DNA of 64,000 bases from NCBI GenBank assembly GCA_905182985.1, contig CAJJDN010000020.1, forward strand, positions 299,890 to 363,889, written 5' to 3'. Under the pieces are notes generated by a model that had not been told where the DNA came from, did not search any database, and saw nothing but the letters and a program-made list of their open reading frames with translations. This document shows positions 35,981 through 50,279 of the stretch, piece by piece. Numbering within the stretch: position 1 is the stretch's first letter; each line of letters starts with the position of its first letter. This stretch comes from Paramecium sonneborni. Its lineage: Eukaryota > Ciliophora > Oligohymenophorea > Peniculida > Parameciidae. The position numbers and the translations under genes were made by a program.

Positions 35981-36104
35981 TTAATTTAATTTATTATATA
36001 AAGCTGTATTACTTTGTGATTAGATGAACACTAACTAAAATTATCCAAAATATACCATTTTTAAGTAGAAATGAAAATAAATATAAAATTATTAAAAAAA
36101 TTAA

Positions 36105-36738
36105 ATGAATTCGACATAGGAATGGCATTTTCATACAAGTGATAATTAAATTGTGAAATTTAAGAGTGAATTATCACTATTATGTGATTTATTATAAGAT
36201 AAAGAAATTGATGAGCCATTACCAGTTGCAATAGATGTAAAAAATTGACTTTAAACCATAGTTAGGAGTCTTGAATATAATTAAGAGATTTTGTGAAGTT
36301 CATAATTATGAGAGAGAAGCAATAAAAATAAAAAAACCAATAATCAATAATAAGATTAATGATAATTTGGATTTATAATCAATTCAAGTTTTATAATTAT
36401 CGGATGAACTTTTTGATAAAGTTTTGGCAGCATCTTATTATTTAAGTTTTGATCTTTTAAGATAGGCATGTTTGTGTATTTTAGCTTGTTAAATATATAT
36501 TGATGATAAAGAAGATGATATTGAAAGGTATAAATAAATTAGATTATAAAATAATAGAGCCAAGAAATAGTATGGTTTAAATGATATAACACCAGAATAA
36601 GAAAATGAGGCAATAACAAAGAATAAACCTATTTTTGACTAATTATAGAGAGAATTTTTGGAGATGCTTTAATAGTTCGAAGATGAGCATGATGAAAAGG
36701 TAAGATTATAAGAATAATAATAATAATAAATATTGTGA
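36105..36738 (+). CDS. SKP1-like protein (202 aa)
   Basis: One 25-nt intron (36237-36261). Domain order matches SKP1: a BTB/POZ-like strand (HTSDNQIVKFKSELSLLCDL), the IPL region as LPVAIDLGVLNIIKRFCEVH, the core DELFDKVLAASYYLSFDLLR then QACLCILA, and the C-terminal F-box-binding helix with GLNDITPEQENEA in place of FNIxNDFTPEEE. SKP1 links F-box proteins to cullin ubiquitin ligases. The usual terminal ENxW is replaced by a Gln-rich tail, so F-box binding may be altered. Stop is 12 bp from the stop of the next minus-strand gene. Confidence 0.85.
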
Positions 36739-36750
36739 ATGACTATATTA

Positions 36751-39700
36751 TCATTATAAAATTAATGTAATGAATATTATAACTCTTATGAAATAAGAAT
36801 TAGACTCTTCTGGTTTATTATATTCTAAAATTATTAGTTGAGTGTCTTGGTATTACTATGAAAGACAGTTAGCATTTATAGGTGCACTTGACCATTGGAA
36901 GAAGTATTTAAATGAAGTTGTATTGTAAGGTTTTATGTTAAATTGATAATTTGATTCTCCATTTTGAAGTAACACAAATTATTCTAATTTAATGCCATTT
37001 CCTGTAAGACCACGTCGTAAATTAATAGGAGACGAAAAATCTAGTTGAGATATGAATTTTTATATTCCAATAAATACAACAGTATTTTTGTTATTGTTTG
37101 TAATATTGATGTTGATTTAATTTTGAGTCATGTTTGCTTCAATACTTATTTAATTTTAGGCTACAGAATAACTACTTTCAGTATAATTAACAATAGATAT
37201 TGAACGTAGTAGATAAGATATTTCTGGATCTGAAGTAGTATTAGTAATTTTCTTTGCAAGTTATTAAGTAGTTGAAGTGTCATTTCCTAATTTATTAATG
37301 ATTTAATAAGTTTTTGTTATTACATCAAAATTTTATGATGTTAAATAGTTGTTTAGATAGAAATAATATTTGATATTTGTATCTGATTCAACTAAGGTTG
37401 TATTCAAGATACCTTCATATGATTCATTTAAACTAAGAACATCAGACCATGATTTCTTATTGTAATAAAGTAAATTAAGATTACATATTTGGCATTGTAT
37501 ATCTGTAACATGATGAGCATTAAGAAATAGAAGTTCTTTAATACTACAAATAAGATTATTGACTTAATTGTTAGAGATTTATCTTTAGAATTGTAAAATA
37601 ATTAAAGAATGGTTTTTAGTGATAAGATTATTGGATTTAGATAAATCATGAGTTATAACATTTGAAACTTTGCCATATTAATTTCTACAGGCAATTTATA
37701 TTTGCATATCTTATTCAACTTTACTTAATTTTAAAACTTTATTTGAGTTTTTTAAAATACTCGTCATATAATTTAATTTATCCTCACCTATAATTCCATA
37801 TAAGATTTATCTGGAATATAAAGAAGATTATTAAATTGGTTCAACGCTATTTTCATTTTGTTGATAAAACTAAAGATATTAATTTAGAGGATTCAAATAT
37901 TGAAATAACCTATATTTATAAAGGTTAACTTCAATTGAAAGTTCTGAAATAACAAATTATCTATTATTATAAATATTGAATGTATTAGTAAGAGTACTTT
38001 TAGGACATATAGTCCATAATAATTATCCATCCATTGAACAATTAACAGTAACTTAAGTTGCATTAGCATCAATAGTAGAATTAATAACTAATTCTTCAGG
38101 ATTAATATTTTTGACAACTTACAAAGAAAAGGAATCAATTGTAAAAATATTAGCTTCTTATCCTGTTAATATAAATGTAACATTGATTTCATCACCAGCT
38201 GACCCTGAGCTTGATGCATCTAATTAAAAATAATAATTTAACATTTCTCTTGGATTGCCAGAAATAAATTATTATCTTTATTTAATACTCATTACAATAG
38301 GAGCAGGAGTAATGATGGGATCCTTTACTTAAGGTTGAATATACAACTCTGAAGTTGGAATACACGTTGTTGATAAATGAATCGGTTATGATTTCCCTTC
38401 TAATGGTATTTTATCACTTGATATACTGACAGTTATATGGCATTTTTTTTATGTGTCAATTTATAATGCTATTGTAGGAATTATAGAAAAATAATCTATA
38501 GTTGTGTAAGTGTCAACACTTATTGATTCCTTTTTTGTCATTCTCTTATTTGTAATCTCTCTATCAAAATTTAGATAATATATTCCACTTCCAATATCTG
38601 CCTTTGATGAAATGTGAAAATAATATCCAAAATCACCTATCTCAATTGTCATTGTATTTGTTAAAAGCTATCTGATCTAATAAGTCTCTTTAGCTGCATC
38701 TTCCTCTAAATTTGGATCTACTAATTAGACATATTCTATTCCCAAGTTATTGTACTTATAAGTATTAGAAATTATCTCATTTGTACCGAAAATGTTTATG
38801 ACATTCTAACTAATACTTATATTGACTTATCTATCAAATTAAGTTTATGCAGTACTTAAACCCAAAAATAAAAAAATATTCTATTCCATTATTCCTTTGT
38901 AGATAGTAAACGTAGGATATTAAGTTTATCCTATCAAAGGAATCAATTTTTAATATGAGTTGTCCTCTTTATTATAAATATACCATTAAAATTATTATTA
39001 GTTTTCTTATTATTTGAATATCAGTTAGGTTGGCAGATATTAAATGCAAGGGGGTGCAATAAAATTGATTTATTACAAATTTAAATCTGTTATATAGAAT
39101 TATACTTCATATGGAAAATATTGTTATAGATTATTCAAGGAGACCAAATCTGGAGTGATCAAAGATCGAATTTCCAATTAATATTATTATTATTATCTTG
39201 AATTTACTGGATCATATATCAGATTTATTTTTATTAGTTATTCTCTCATAAATGTGCAAGAATTTGTCAAATTCGTTTTCGTATTATCATTCATACGATA
39301 CAATCTACATTCAAAAGTGAGATTAGTAACTCTTTTTAAAGGAATTCTAAATTCTTCTCCCAATTATATAATGATACATTTATCAAAATTAATAGTTCTT
39401 ATTGGAGCTGTGAAATTAACTCTTAAATATACTTTATTGATTCTTGATATGTATTGTGAAAACTAAATACTTGCAAATGGCAATAATCTAGGAAGAGTTG
39501 TTTAAATAGGTAGATCATTAATATAGATATGTTCAGAAAAAGTGTTCTAATTGTTTGATAATAAGGAACCTATCCAAATTTTACCAAAGCCATCTAAAGA
39601 TTTTGGTTAGATAATAGGTCCAATACTAATATTATACAATCTATTTGGATTCATACGAGTATAGAATGATTATTAAGGGAACAATATGATTCTTCTTTAA

Positions 39701-42700
39701 TTCATAGAACAATCTACATTAATATCATTAATTGAACAATATAGATGTTAAGGTCTAACAATTTATCCAGTAGATAATTCTACATAGATTTAGTCAGAAT
39801 AAGTCATATTGGTTCTTGATGGTATGAATTAGAATTAATAGTAAGCTCCAATACCTGCTGCATTAAGTAACTTAATTAATTTAGGAGTAGTAGTGTAGCT
39901 TTTTTCTGAAATTAATTTGATGGTACTATATTAAATATTAGCAGATTATAATCCTGTATATTTATTATCAATAGTAGAATCATAATATGCCCAAGTAAGA
40001 ATCAAGTCTTCAGTATTCGAACCATCTGGATTTTTAATATTGGTGCATTTAATTTGGTATAATTAAACTGAAGAATAATATAAGGGTTTTAATTCAAAGA
40101 TTAATTATCTATTAGAGGGATCATATTTAAGAGATTACCAATGATGATTGAGTGATCCATCATCATTATATAATAAACATCTATGATTTTATGCTGATAA
40201 TAATTGCATATTAGTTGAAGTCATAAATCCTAATTGCAATTACATGCATTAATGAAATAGCAGATTAGCTCTATTATTAATTTAAAATTTCATCGACATA
40301 ATAGATTTACTATTTGAATATAAATTTTCTAATTAAAAGTCTAACATAATTAGATTTTTGGATAAAGTCAAATCTGAAAAAGTTAATTATCCATCAGTTG
40401 AACATTATTCTATTATATTGGTATCAGTATTGTAAGTAAGTTTAGCTTGAAAAGATTGTTAATCAGTATCTAATCCAGAATGAGTGACATAAAAAACAAT
40501 TTAGAGAGAATCTTATAATAGATAATAATCACTATTATCATCTGTGGCAATAATCTTAGATTTAAATTTAATTATATTACCACTACTTATAACATTACAT
40601 GAAATAAATAGATTTCTGTTTTAATAAATACAAAATGAATCAATACTAAGTCCATTAGGTAAAGCACTTAATTCTAAAATAATAAAGAAAATTGAATTTA
40701 AGGCAAATTAATAATTTAAGGTAGTTTTAAAAGTGATACTTTATTCTTAAACTTTACTATTAGGATAGATGGGTACCCAATCAGTAATAGTACAGGTTGA
40801 AATAAAAGCATCAGCTTAGGTTGATTAAATTTCATTTTTGAATGCTACCATATTTCCAGGACTGTTAGAAAAAGCATATTTAAAATCTGATAAGATTGTT
40901 CCTGCGCCCCATTTAGTAGGTACAATAAATTATCCTGTAAGTATTCCAGATATTTCGATATAATCAGCTAAATCATATGGACAAAATAAAATATCTTGAG
41001 CCTTGATACATTTACCACCTGACCAAGTAGTTGGTGTAAAATGTAAAGCATTTGACATTAAAAATCCACTTCCCCATAATTAAGCACTATTGGTATTAAC
41101 TATATTACTAGCATCATTATGTTATGTTGATATAGTTAATTCTATTGTACTACCTGGTTTAATTTTAGTTATATCATTAATTTTATAAGTTGCAACAACA
41201 TTACCAGCACCTTATAAAGAATTCCAATCATTATTGTTATCCCAATTACTTGATGGAAATTGAAGTCCAAAACTTTTATAATACGTATTTCCACTAGCCA
41301 TATTACTAATAAACCATGCTCCTCCAAATATCCTTTCTATATAAACTACATCAAATCCATTATTATCTTTATTTAATTATAAGGATCCTACAACTATTGA
41401 TTCTGGTTTTATTCCATAATTACGTAATCCAATTATTAAATCAAAAGCACTTGATCCTGCAAAATCTTTTAATAATATCATCCTTTGATTACTGTATACA
41501 TCTGAATATGTATGTGTAGTACCAGATCCTCTATGTCCATACCAAATACAATTTTCTATCGAACATAATTTCTTGCTTGTTGTACTTGTACCTAAATCAT
41601 CATTCTCTTCTTTAAGTTGAATTGAATCTATCAAAACTGTCTCTACAGATCCATCTAAAAATATTCCTACATGTTCACTAGGTTATGTTACTTATCCTAA
41701 CAATCTTAAAAATGTTGGAATCTTTTCACCTTTATTCTATCCTGTTATTGTACCTGCTCCTGCTCCTGCTGTTATATAATTTACATATGAAGCTGATAAT
41801 GTTCTTGCATCTGTTCCTATCACATAACCATGTATTAATTATTAACTAACTAATATAGCCATTGATTCTGAAGAACCTGTTGGAGCCTAATAGAATGCTA
41901 CTATAAAATCTAACAAATTATCTGATGGATATAAAGATGGATATTTTTATATTTCACCTGCAAAACCAAATCCTTTACCTCCATTAAATAATTATGTGCA
42001 AGTATTATAACTTTTAGAACATTTCATTAACATATATACATCCTTATCATTATAGTACCTTAAACCTGAGGTACATTATGTACATGAACTTGATTATTCT
42101 ATTGTTATTGTATTCTCATCAACTTTAATGTTTTCTTTGTTGAAGAAAATTTTCATAAATAGTTCAGGTTATTATCCAGCACTACAATAAGAATATGAAG
42201 ATGAACACATCTGATTTGGTAACACTTTTACATAAAATATTATTCTTTATGAACCAAGTTTTAAACCTACTGTTTTTGTATTAGCTATTGAATATGCTGA
42301 TCCAAATGTTGTTGTATTATCACCATATGAAACGAAATTGTTACCCCAATTAGTTACACCTTATGCTGCAGGATCAATAAATTCTTAACTTGTTTATACT
42401 TTGATGTTTTTCCCTGTTGGCCCAGCTAAAAAATATGTTTTATAAGGCTTAGTTAATCTTGTTACTGATTTTATTGTTACTCTACCAAAATTTGTTTATG
42501 TTGATGATGCTGTAGAAGTAAATGCACACTTAAATGAAACAAAATAATTGAAGTTATCCTTTAAGGAACTTACATATTTGCAATATATTTATTATTCACT
42601 TTTTCTAAAATAACATTTAACATCTGAACCCATATTGTGTGCTATTGAATTTTATAAAACTGCATCTGCATCTCCAGTAGTGATAGTGACTAATTGTTCT

Positions 42701-43764
42701 GAAGGTGGAGAAGGAGAATTTAATGAAAATTAAATTTTAACGCTATTAAATGGATAACCTACAGATCCAGCGACTGGTTTATATAGAGTTATTAATTAAT
42801 CATCCATTGGTACACCCCAAAGTAAAAAAATATCTACTGTCAAAGATAATTTTGTCAATTTTATTTAATCTTTCTTTAAACCATATTCAAGATAAGCATT
42901 TCCAACAACTGAATAAACTGTTATGGCTGTAGATTATGTGGCACTTAATAATATTTTACTATTCTCTATATTAGTTGTAATTGTTGTAGAAGAACCTTCC
43001 TTTGCTAAATCAATACTACATTAAATATTCAATTAGTATGTTGACATTATTGTACATGAACAACCTGAAGTAATTTCACATTCAATTAATTCATCAATCA
43101 TTAAGAATTTATAATTGGAATCAATTTCAACTAGAAATTAAGACTTTTATCCAATGGTGACAGTTGGTGTAATTTAAATAGTGACATGTTGAGAGAGTCC
43201 AATTTTAGCTGGTTCATAAGTAAGTTCTAATTTTAATGATTAAGGTGGTAATGCTTAGAGTGCAATTTGAGCAAAGGCAGGATTTTCATCGTAAATAATA
43301 GATTAAGAATGGAAAGATGAGACACTCCAGAATTTAACTGGATTTTTATAACCTGATGTTTAAACAGAAGGATTATTTGCGTAGAGTATAATGACATACC
43401 AAGTTTTAGGATTGATGATTTGATTAAATGTAAAATAGTAAGTATTATCAGTATTACCTAAACTAGATGTTTCAGCTAGATCTTCAAAATTAATAGTATT
43501 ATCTTCTCCTAATTAACCTAAATCCCAATCTCCGAAAGATCCATCAGATGAAGTAGTGATAGTCTACAGTTTAGCTTAAATAGAGCCTGTATGTAGAGGG
43601 AAGGGAAATTGAATTTTGAGATATTCATCAGGATGTATCCCACTTTCAAGTGCAAATTATAGACGAAACTATGTAGCTTTAGTTGCAATAGGATTTGTAA
43701 TGGTAAGACCACCAGAGTAAATGTGTCCGGCTTAGACATAAAAAAGTAGCAAAATAATTATCAT
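36751..43764 (-). CDS. Giant secreted/surface protein, intronless (2337 aa)
   Basis: A single TGA-free frame of 7014 bp from the ATG at 43764 to TGA 36751; the parts I scanned codon by codon (36751-40980) contain no stop. N-terminal signal peptide MIIILLLFYVQAGH. The body is rich in Ser/Thr/Ile/Asn beta-strand-like repeats (for example SDGSFGDWDLGQLGEDNT, GKPVAG-like turns) and moderate Cys, and it ends with a hydrophobic tail (SYFIRVIIFITLILQ) that could be a GPI signal or membrane anchor. Glutamine is mostly TAA/TAG. Looks like a large adhesive or coat glycoprotein; no catalytic motif seen. Confidence 0.85.
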
Positions 43765-43788
43765 TTATAATAATATGCATAATTTATT

Positions 43789-44571
43789 ATGAGTGTTATG
43801 CATTATATTTAACAACTTGATCTATCACGATATATTCCTGGTGGAGAAGCTCTGAAAACACCGTGTAATTAAAATAAACCAGATAAAGTTAAACTATGGG
43901 AATTAGGAAAAATAAGATGTGTGTCATATTGTTTTTAATTTACAGGAAGAATAGCACGAGAATAAAGATTTAATATGTTTTGTACCTATTTTAGATCCAA
44001 ATTACATGTATTACATTCTAAATTGGGATCTGAAATGCATTGTCGTAATTTCATTAAGGAGATGCTTGATACAACAATATCAATTTTTTTACTTATTGTG
44101 AGATATGAATGTGGAGATGAATTGTATCAAGAAATGAGAAAATACTTTAAAATTCTTATGGATGCTGTTGATCATTTAGCTACTCATGATTCAGTTGAAA
44201 CAGTCACAGAAATTATAACATCAGAAGACTTCTATAAAATAATCTTTTATTTGAAACTATTGAATTTGATGAGAAATATTAAATAAAGGAAGAAGTTTCT
44301 AGAGCATTATCCTCATGCTGCAATAAAAGCAATTTAATAATGTTATCTATATAATGTTATAATAAATGGACCAGTCAAACATATTAAATATCGTTTTGCT
44401 GTAGCTAATCAAGATTATGCTAAATATGGATTACAATTTAATATTCCAACTAACAATAAACTTGTTAACAAATAAAGAGTTGCTGAAATCTGTTGGTAAA
44501 CCTTATACGATCTTAATATAGCTGCTGTTATCAAAGAAGGAATATGGGATGATTTAAAATTGTATTTATGA
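43789..44571 (+). CDS. Helical protein, unknown (260 aa)
   Basis: Intronless frame starting MSVMHYIQQLDLSRYIPGG, 25 bp from the divergent start of the giant surface gene. Mostly alpha-helical with Cys/His-containing stretches (RFNMFCTYFRSKLHVLHSK, GSEMHCRNFIKEML) and a C-terminal half with KHIKYRFAVANQDYAKYG. One hydrophobic helix (TTISIFLLIVRYE). I do not recognise it. A short intron around 43925 cannot be excluded. Confidence 0.72.
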
Positions 44572-44579
44572 TATTTATA

Positions 44580-44895
44580 TCAACAATAACCTACACGATC
44601 TCTTGGTATGATCTTCAATTCTGAACCATGTTTTAAAAACACATTTCCAGATGTTTATTAAAGTGACACTCCTGTACCTGCATTTGTTATTATAGCACTT
44701 GTAGCTGGATTCACTTTAAACTATTCTTTATTATATTATTCATTTACTTCTTCTGCTACATATTTTACAACAGCACTAAATGGAGCTTCTTATGGGACTC
44801 TATTTTTATTATTTATTATATATTTACGATACTGTCCTGAAAGCCAAATTTGGATCAGAGGTATTTACTATCTTAAAAGTCACCTTATTTTACAT
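44580..44895 (-). CDS. UFM1: Ubiquitin-fold modifier 1 (UFM1) precursor
   Basis: ATG at 44895, 28-nt intron (44800-44827), TGA at 44580; 95 aa. The beta-grasp protein is strongly conserved: KVTFKIVNTSDPNL, SVPQEAPFSAVVKYVAEE, NPATSAIITNAGTGVSLQ, TSGNVFLKHGSELKIIPRDR and the terminus VGYC. The Gly is followed by two residues, so it needs processing by a UFSP protease before conjugation, as in animals and plants (VGSC in human). A short insertion (about NEQYNKEQ) follows AEEV. Its start lies 15 bp from that of the divergent zinc-finger gene. Confidence 0.97.
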
Positions 44896-44910
44896 ATATA
44901 ATTTTTATTA
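44896..44910. promoter_or_regulatory. 15-bp divergent interval between UFM1 and YY1-like gene
   Basis: Only 15 bp (atataatttttatta) separate the two start codons, so any promoter for each gene must overlap the other's coding sequence, or one start lies further in. Confidence 0.6.
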
Positions 44911-45663
<753 letters not shown>

Positions 45664-45706
45664 AATTTTATAATAATTAGTTGGCAAAATTATTTTTTCA
45701 TTAATA

Positions 45707-46519
45707 ATGGATACTAAGGCATACTCAGAAATCTCTGAGAAAGCATTAATTACTGAGTTGTACAGAAGATATCGTTGTTAAGAAGAAGGATTGAAGAAAC
45801 GTATTGTATTATTAGGGATGCCTGGAGCTGGTAAGTTGTACGTTTTATTTTTATAGGAAAGGGTACACATTCAGCAAAAATGCTTGCCCGTTTCTGTATG
45901 TGTCATTTATCAACTGGAGATCTTCTTAGAGAAGAAGTTAGGTCTGGAAGTGATTTTGGAAAACGTCTTAAAGGTATTATGGATAGAGGAGAGTTGATTG
46001 AGGATGAAGTTATGTGTAATCTAATCAAATACCAACTAGCCAAGTAATTATTTTTCTTTACTTTAGACCTGCATGTGCTAATGGAGCTATTTTAGATGGA
46101 TTCCCAAGAACTATTCCTTAAGCTCAAAAATTAGATGAAATTTTAAAACAGAGTGGATAATAGATTGATCAGGCTATCTTCATGAACGTCAAAGAAGATA
46201 CTGTTATTGATCGATTAGGAGGTAGATGGACCCATCTAACTTCTGGAAGAACTTATAACTATAAGTTTAATCCTCCAAAATAATATGGAAAAGATGATAT
46301 TACAGGAGAAGAATTAATCTAAAGAGAAGATGATAAAGAGAGTACTATTAGAAATAGATTAAGAATATATTAAAACAAAACATTACCAATCGTTGATTAT
46401 TATAGATAGTATAAATTCATATATATTGTTTTAGAAGAAGCATTTTGCATGAGATCAATGCAGAAAGATAAGTAGATGAAATTTGGAGAGAAATTAAGAA
46501 CATTGTTAAATAGAAATGA
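45707..46519 (+). CDS. Adenylate kinase (245 aa)
   Basis: Introns at 45831-45856, 46044-46066 and 46409-46434. P-loop GMPGAGKGTHS (intron splits it), AMP-binding region LSTGDLLREEV, NMP/LID motifs DGFPRTIPQAQ, and the LID domain IDRLGGRWTHLTSGRTYNYK then FNPP, with DDKESTIRNRLRIY-type sequence. The non-zinc long LID and total length match long-form adenylate kinases (AK2-like/eukaryotic). Catalyses ATP + AMP to 2 ADP. The C-terminal HEINAERQVDEIWREIK is typical. No targeting peptide is evident. Confidence 0.95.
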
Positions 46520-46611
46520 TTAGTGTATTTTAAATCTTAAATAAAATTGAAATAAAGTAAATCTTTATTCATTATTTTTAAATAATACGTACTTTCTATT
46601 ATAAATACTCT

Positions 46612-49286
46612 ATGTTTAATAAAAATATTATAATAATGCTCATATTATTTATAATTACAGTAGCAACTGCACGGCTCATAACAAATCTTAATAAAGGATG
46701 GAAATTTAGAAGATCTGATAATAATACATGGTATCCTGCAAATGTGCCATCTACAATTCATATGGATCTATTAGACAACAAATTAATAGAGGATCCTTAT
46801 TTTGGTAAAGAGTTGAATAATGTTAGAGGATAATTTGTTGGGTATATATGAATTAGAATTACATGATTGGGAATATAAATTGGAATTTACAAATAAAGAA
46901 TTCAATTATGACATAAATGAATTAGTATTTGAAGGATTAGACACTCATGCTGATATTTATTTAAATGATGTCTAAGTATGTAAATAAAATTTAATAGGAA
47001 GATATTAAAAGCAAATAATTAGCATAGAACATGGAGAGTGAAGATTTAAAATTTATAAGTTTAAAATACTTTAAGAATATATTTTCATTCTGCAGCAAGA
47101 CATGATATTATGAAATAATTATAAGATAGTCCTTTGAATTTACCTTAAAATTTTACTTATTCTCGAAAAGCTGCATATCATTATGGATGGGATTGGGGAC
47201 CTAGAATGGTGACATGTGGCATATGGAAAGATGTTTATTTAGATTAATATAATTATGGAAGAATTATAAGTATGCATGCTAGAGCATTAGAGATTTATGA
47301 AAAAAATGTTGTTATTGAAATTAATATTGAGACTTATTTAATAAATGTTGGTGTTTATACAATATAAATTTATTTCAAAGATTTAGATGAAATTATTATA
47401 AATAATCAATACCCATTAAATATAATAAACACTAAGTTATTATATAATTTAAGTGATATTGAATTGTGGTGGCCAATAGGATAAGGATAACAAAAATTAT
47501 ATAAATTATAAGCATACCTTATTAAAAATGAATCGTATGTTGATTATATAAAGATAACAACAGGTTTTAGAATTGCTTAGTGGATATAAGAAAGAGATGG
47601 AGAATAAACTTAGTCATTTAAATTTAGAATTAATGGAAGAGTAAGTTATCTTCTTATTTAAAAAAGGATGTATATTTAAAAGGTGCTAATTATATACCAC
47701 CAGAGATGTCGTTACCTAGAGCATTGAAGAATCCTTCAATATATGAAAGAATATTTTAAGATTCAATAGCAGGAGGTTATAATGGTTTAAGAGTCTGGGG
47801 TGGAGGTTAATTTGAATATGACATCTTTTATGAATTAGCAGATAAATATGGTATTATCATTTGGCATGATTTAATGTTTGCTTGTGCTATGTATCCAGGA
47901 ACTGATGATTTTATTGCAAATGTTTAAGCAGAATTGAAAGATAATGTAAAAAGACTTAGAATTCATCCTTCTATTGTTTTATGGAATGGAAATAATGAAG
48001 TAGAATTAGGATGGAAAGAATGGGGTTGGTAATAAGATAGGGTTAATTAAGAAATAGTTATACTTTAATAATGGTATGATTCATTATTTTTATATGCCAT
48101 TCCTAATATTCTCATTGAAATACAGCCAGAAATGTATTAATCCATATATCATATAGATTTTATTGGCCTACATCTCCATCTACTTCTGCTAATAATGTAT
48201 CAGAATTAGGATCTGGAGATATTCATTATTGGGGAGTTTGGGCTTCTAAACATTAGATTGAAAATTATACTAAATTTATAGGTAGATTTAATAGTGAATA
48301 TGGAATGCAATCTATGATGGATGTTAATAATTTAAAAAAAGTCTTACCCAAATCTTATGATTTGACTTTTGATTCACCTATTTTTTAAATCCATTAGAGA
48401 TATTTTCAAGGAATTCCATTAATCTAAGAATACTTAAAAAATTACACTAATTACAATCTAAAAATTCACTCATTCTTATAATTAACATATTGCTCCTAAA
48501 TTATTCAATATTTATCATTACAAACTGCTATATCCTCATTAAGATCTGCAAAACCTTATAATATGGGCACCTTTTATTGGTAAATTAATGATTTATGGCC
48601 TGTTATTTCTTGGGCATCTGTTGATTATTATGGTTGTTGGAAAGCAGGACATTATGCTGCTAAAAAGTATCATTCTGATCCTGTCATCACTGCTAAATAA
48701 GATTAAGATTAGATACAGGTCTTTTTAGTTAATGATAATGTATTAAATTATACTGGAAATGCTACTTTACTATTAAAATAATATAATGGTTCTCTAGTTT
48801 AATCATGGGAATATAAGTAAGTAGAAATCTCTTAAAGTGCTTCAAAAAGAATATTGAATTATTATGTTCCAAATTATAATCAAACATACAAGTCCTTATA
48901 TTTATAAATGAAGTATTTACAAAATAATAAATAGTTTTTATTGTGATCAAAAAAATTGTGATTATAAAGGCATATACAATTTTGGCAGACCCAAAGAATG
49001 GCAGCTTTAAAAACCTGAAATTTCCTATACTTTATAAGGTAATACAATCACATTTTTATCGAAATCATATGCTAAATATGTTTATGTATTTAGTAACACT
49101 GATTGCATCAATCTTTCTGACAATTTCTTTGATTTAACCCCTGATGTTCCATACATGGTTACCATGAAAGAACCAAGATTATTTAATTTCTTCAGTTATT
49201 ATGATTTGTTAGTGAATGCAAAAAATAGTGACATTCTGCTATTTAGTTTTGGAGTAGGCGCACTTATTATGTATATGATTATATGA
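46612..49286 (+). CDS. Beta-mannosidase-like glycoside hydrolase (GH2), 851 aa
   Basis: Five introns (46805-46826, 46976-47001, 47641-47666, 48134-48156, 48913-48934). Signal peptide IIIMLILFIITVATA. GH2 landmarks in order: NKGWKFRR, HDWEYKLEF, LDTHADIYLNDVQ, RKAAYHYGWDWGPRMVTCG then IWKDV, ELWWPIGQGQQKLY, LKGANYIPPEM, GLRVWGGGQFEYDIFYELAD, catalytic acid/base in VLWNGNNEVELG, nucleophile region FNSEYGMQS. Both catalytic Glu are present. Unlike lysosomal enzymes, it ends with a hydrophobic segment (DILLFSFGVGALIMYMII), so it may be membrane-anchored. Removes beta-mannose from N-glycan remnants in lysosome or food vacuole. Confidence 0.94.
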
Positions 49287-49467
49287 TTATATTATTATCC
49301 TAAGATCGAAACATTCTTCTATATTAAAAAAAAATGATTGATATGATAATTAATTGAAATTTAAATTTCTTTTAGTGTTTAATAAGAAAATTTTCTAAAT
49401 TTTTAGAAAAGATGTTCTCAGAATCTTTATTAAATTATTTTATCTAAAACTTATTTTATTCTTAATA

Positions 49468-50257
49468 ATGGATTCTGTCAACAGAAAAGATGATAAGTGT
49501 ACATCTATGACTGACAGTACTTAATTCAAATCATTTATCTTAAATAAAAATACCAATATGAAAGAAAAGTCTAAATTTGTAAAGATCACTCCTCAAAATT
49601 CACTTAAAATCTAAATAAAGAATCCAATTAAAAAATAATTAACATTCACATTACCTACTGAAAGATCAAGCAATTTGTCTAGAGAAATCGAATAATTTAA
49701 TGATAAATTTTTGGTAGAAAACTTAGAAAAAAAATAGTAATAAGTTTAGCATAAGACTTCACGATTTAAGAATCTTTTATTTGGAAGGCGGATTAAAACA
49801 TCAGGAGATCACTTTTAAGATTATAAAGAAGAATATAAAAAGGTAGTGGAAGCTGGTTATAATGAAATAGAAGAGAATTTTTAATTGTAAATTATTATAA
49901 ATTAATATTAGTTGTTAAGCATCTTTGCACGAATAAAGATAAAATCTAATGAATGCTGAAATAGAGTTGTAAGAAAATTAAAAAGAATTAGACATACTTT
50001 AAGATCAAATTAGTACATTAAAAGAAGCTATATTTTTAACTAAAGGTTAAAGTAAAAAGTCATTGAATGACATTTTATTTAGAAATCGATTAAGATAAAA
50101 TAAAGAAAGAAAATTAACATAAGAATTATTAGAATTCATAAATCATCTTTCAATTTAATATGATTATCATATTGATTCTTTGAAAGAATATTTATAAAGT
50201 TTTAAAACAGAACTAAATGAAATATTAATTGAAGATGAATATAGTGAAAAGCCTTGA
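49468..50257 (+). CDS. Lys/Gln-rich coiled-coil protein, unknown (254 aa)
   Basis: One 25-nt intron (49887-49911). Basic, Ser/Thr-rich N-terminal about 140 residues (FKNLLFGRRIKTSGDHFQDY), then a coiled coil (LMNAEIELQENQKELDILQ, DQISTLKEAIFLTKGQSK, LNEILIEDEYSEKP). Converges on the HExxH gene with 22 bp between stops. No known family. Confidence 0.75.
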
Positions 50258-50279
50258 TTAATTTGAAATCTTTATTTTT

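Noticed and set aside
44609..44910. N-terminal membrane extension of the zinc-finger protein (open in frame upstream of its ATG)
   Set aside because: The opposite strand is unambiguously UFM1; the extension is its antisense.
46801..46860. Frameshift in the beta-mannosidase N-terminus
   Set aside because: A 22-nt intron at 46805-46826 restores the frame and yields the expected DPYFEDN...DWEYKLEF sequence.
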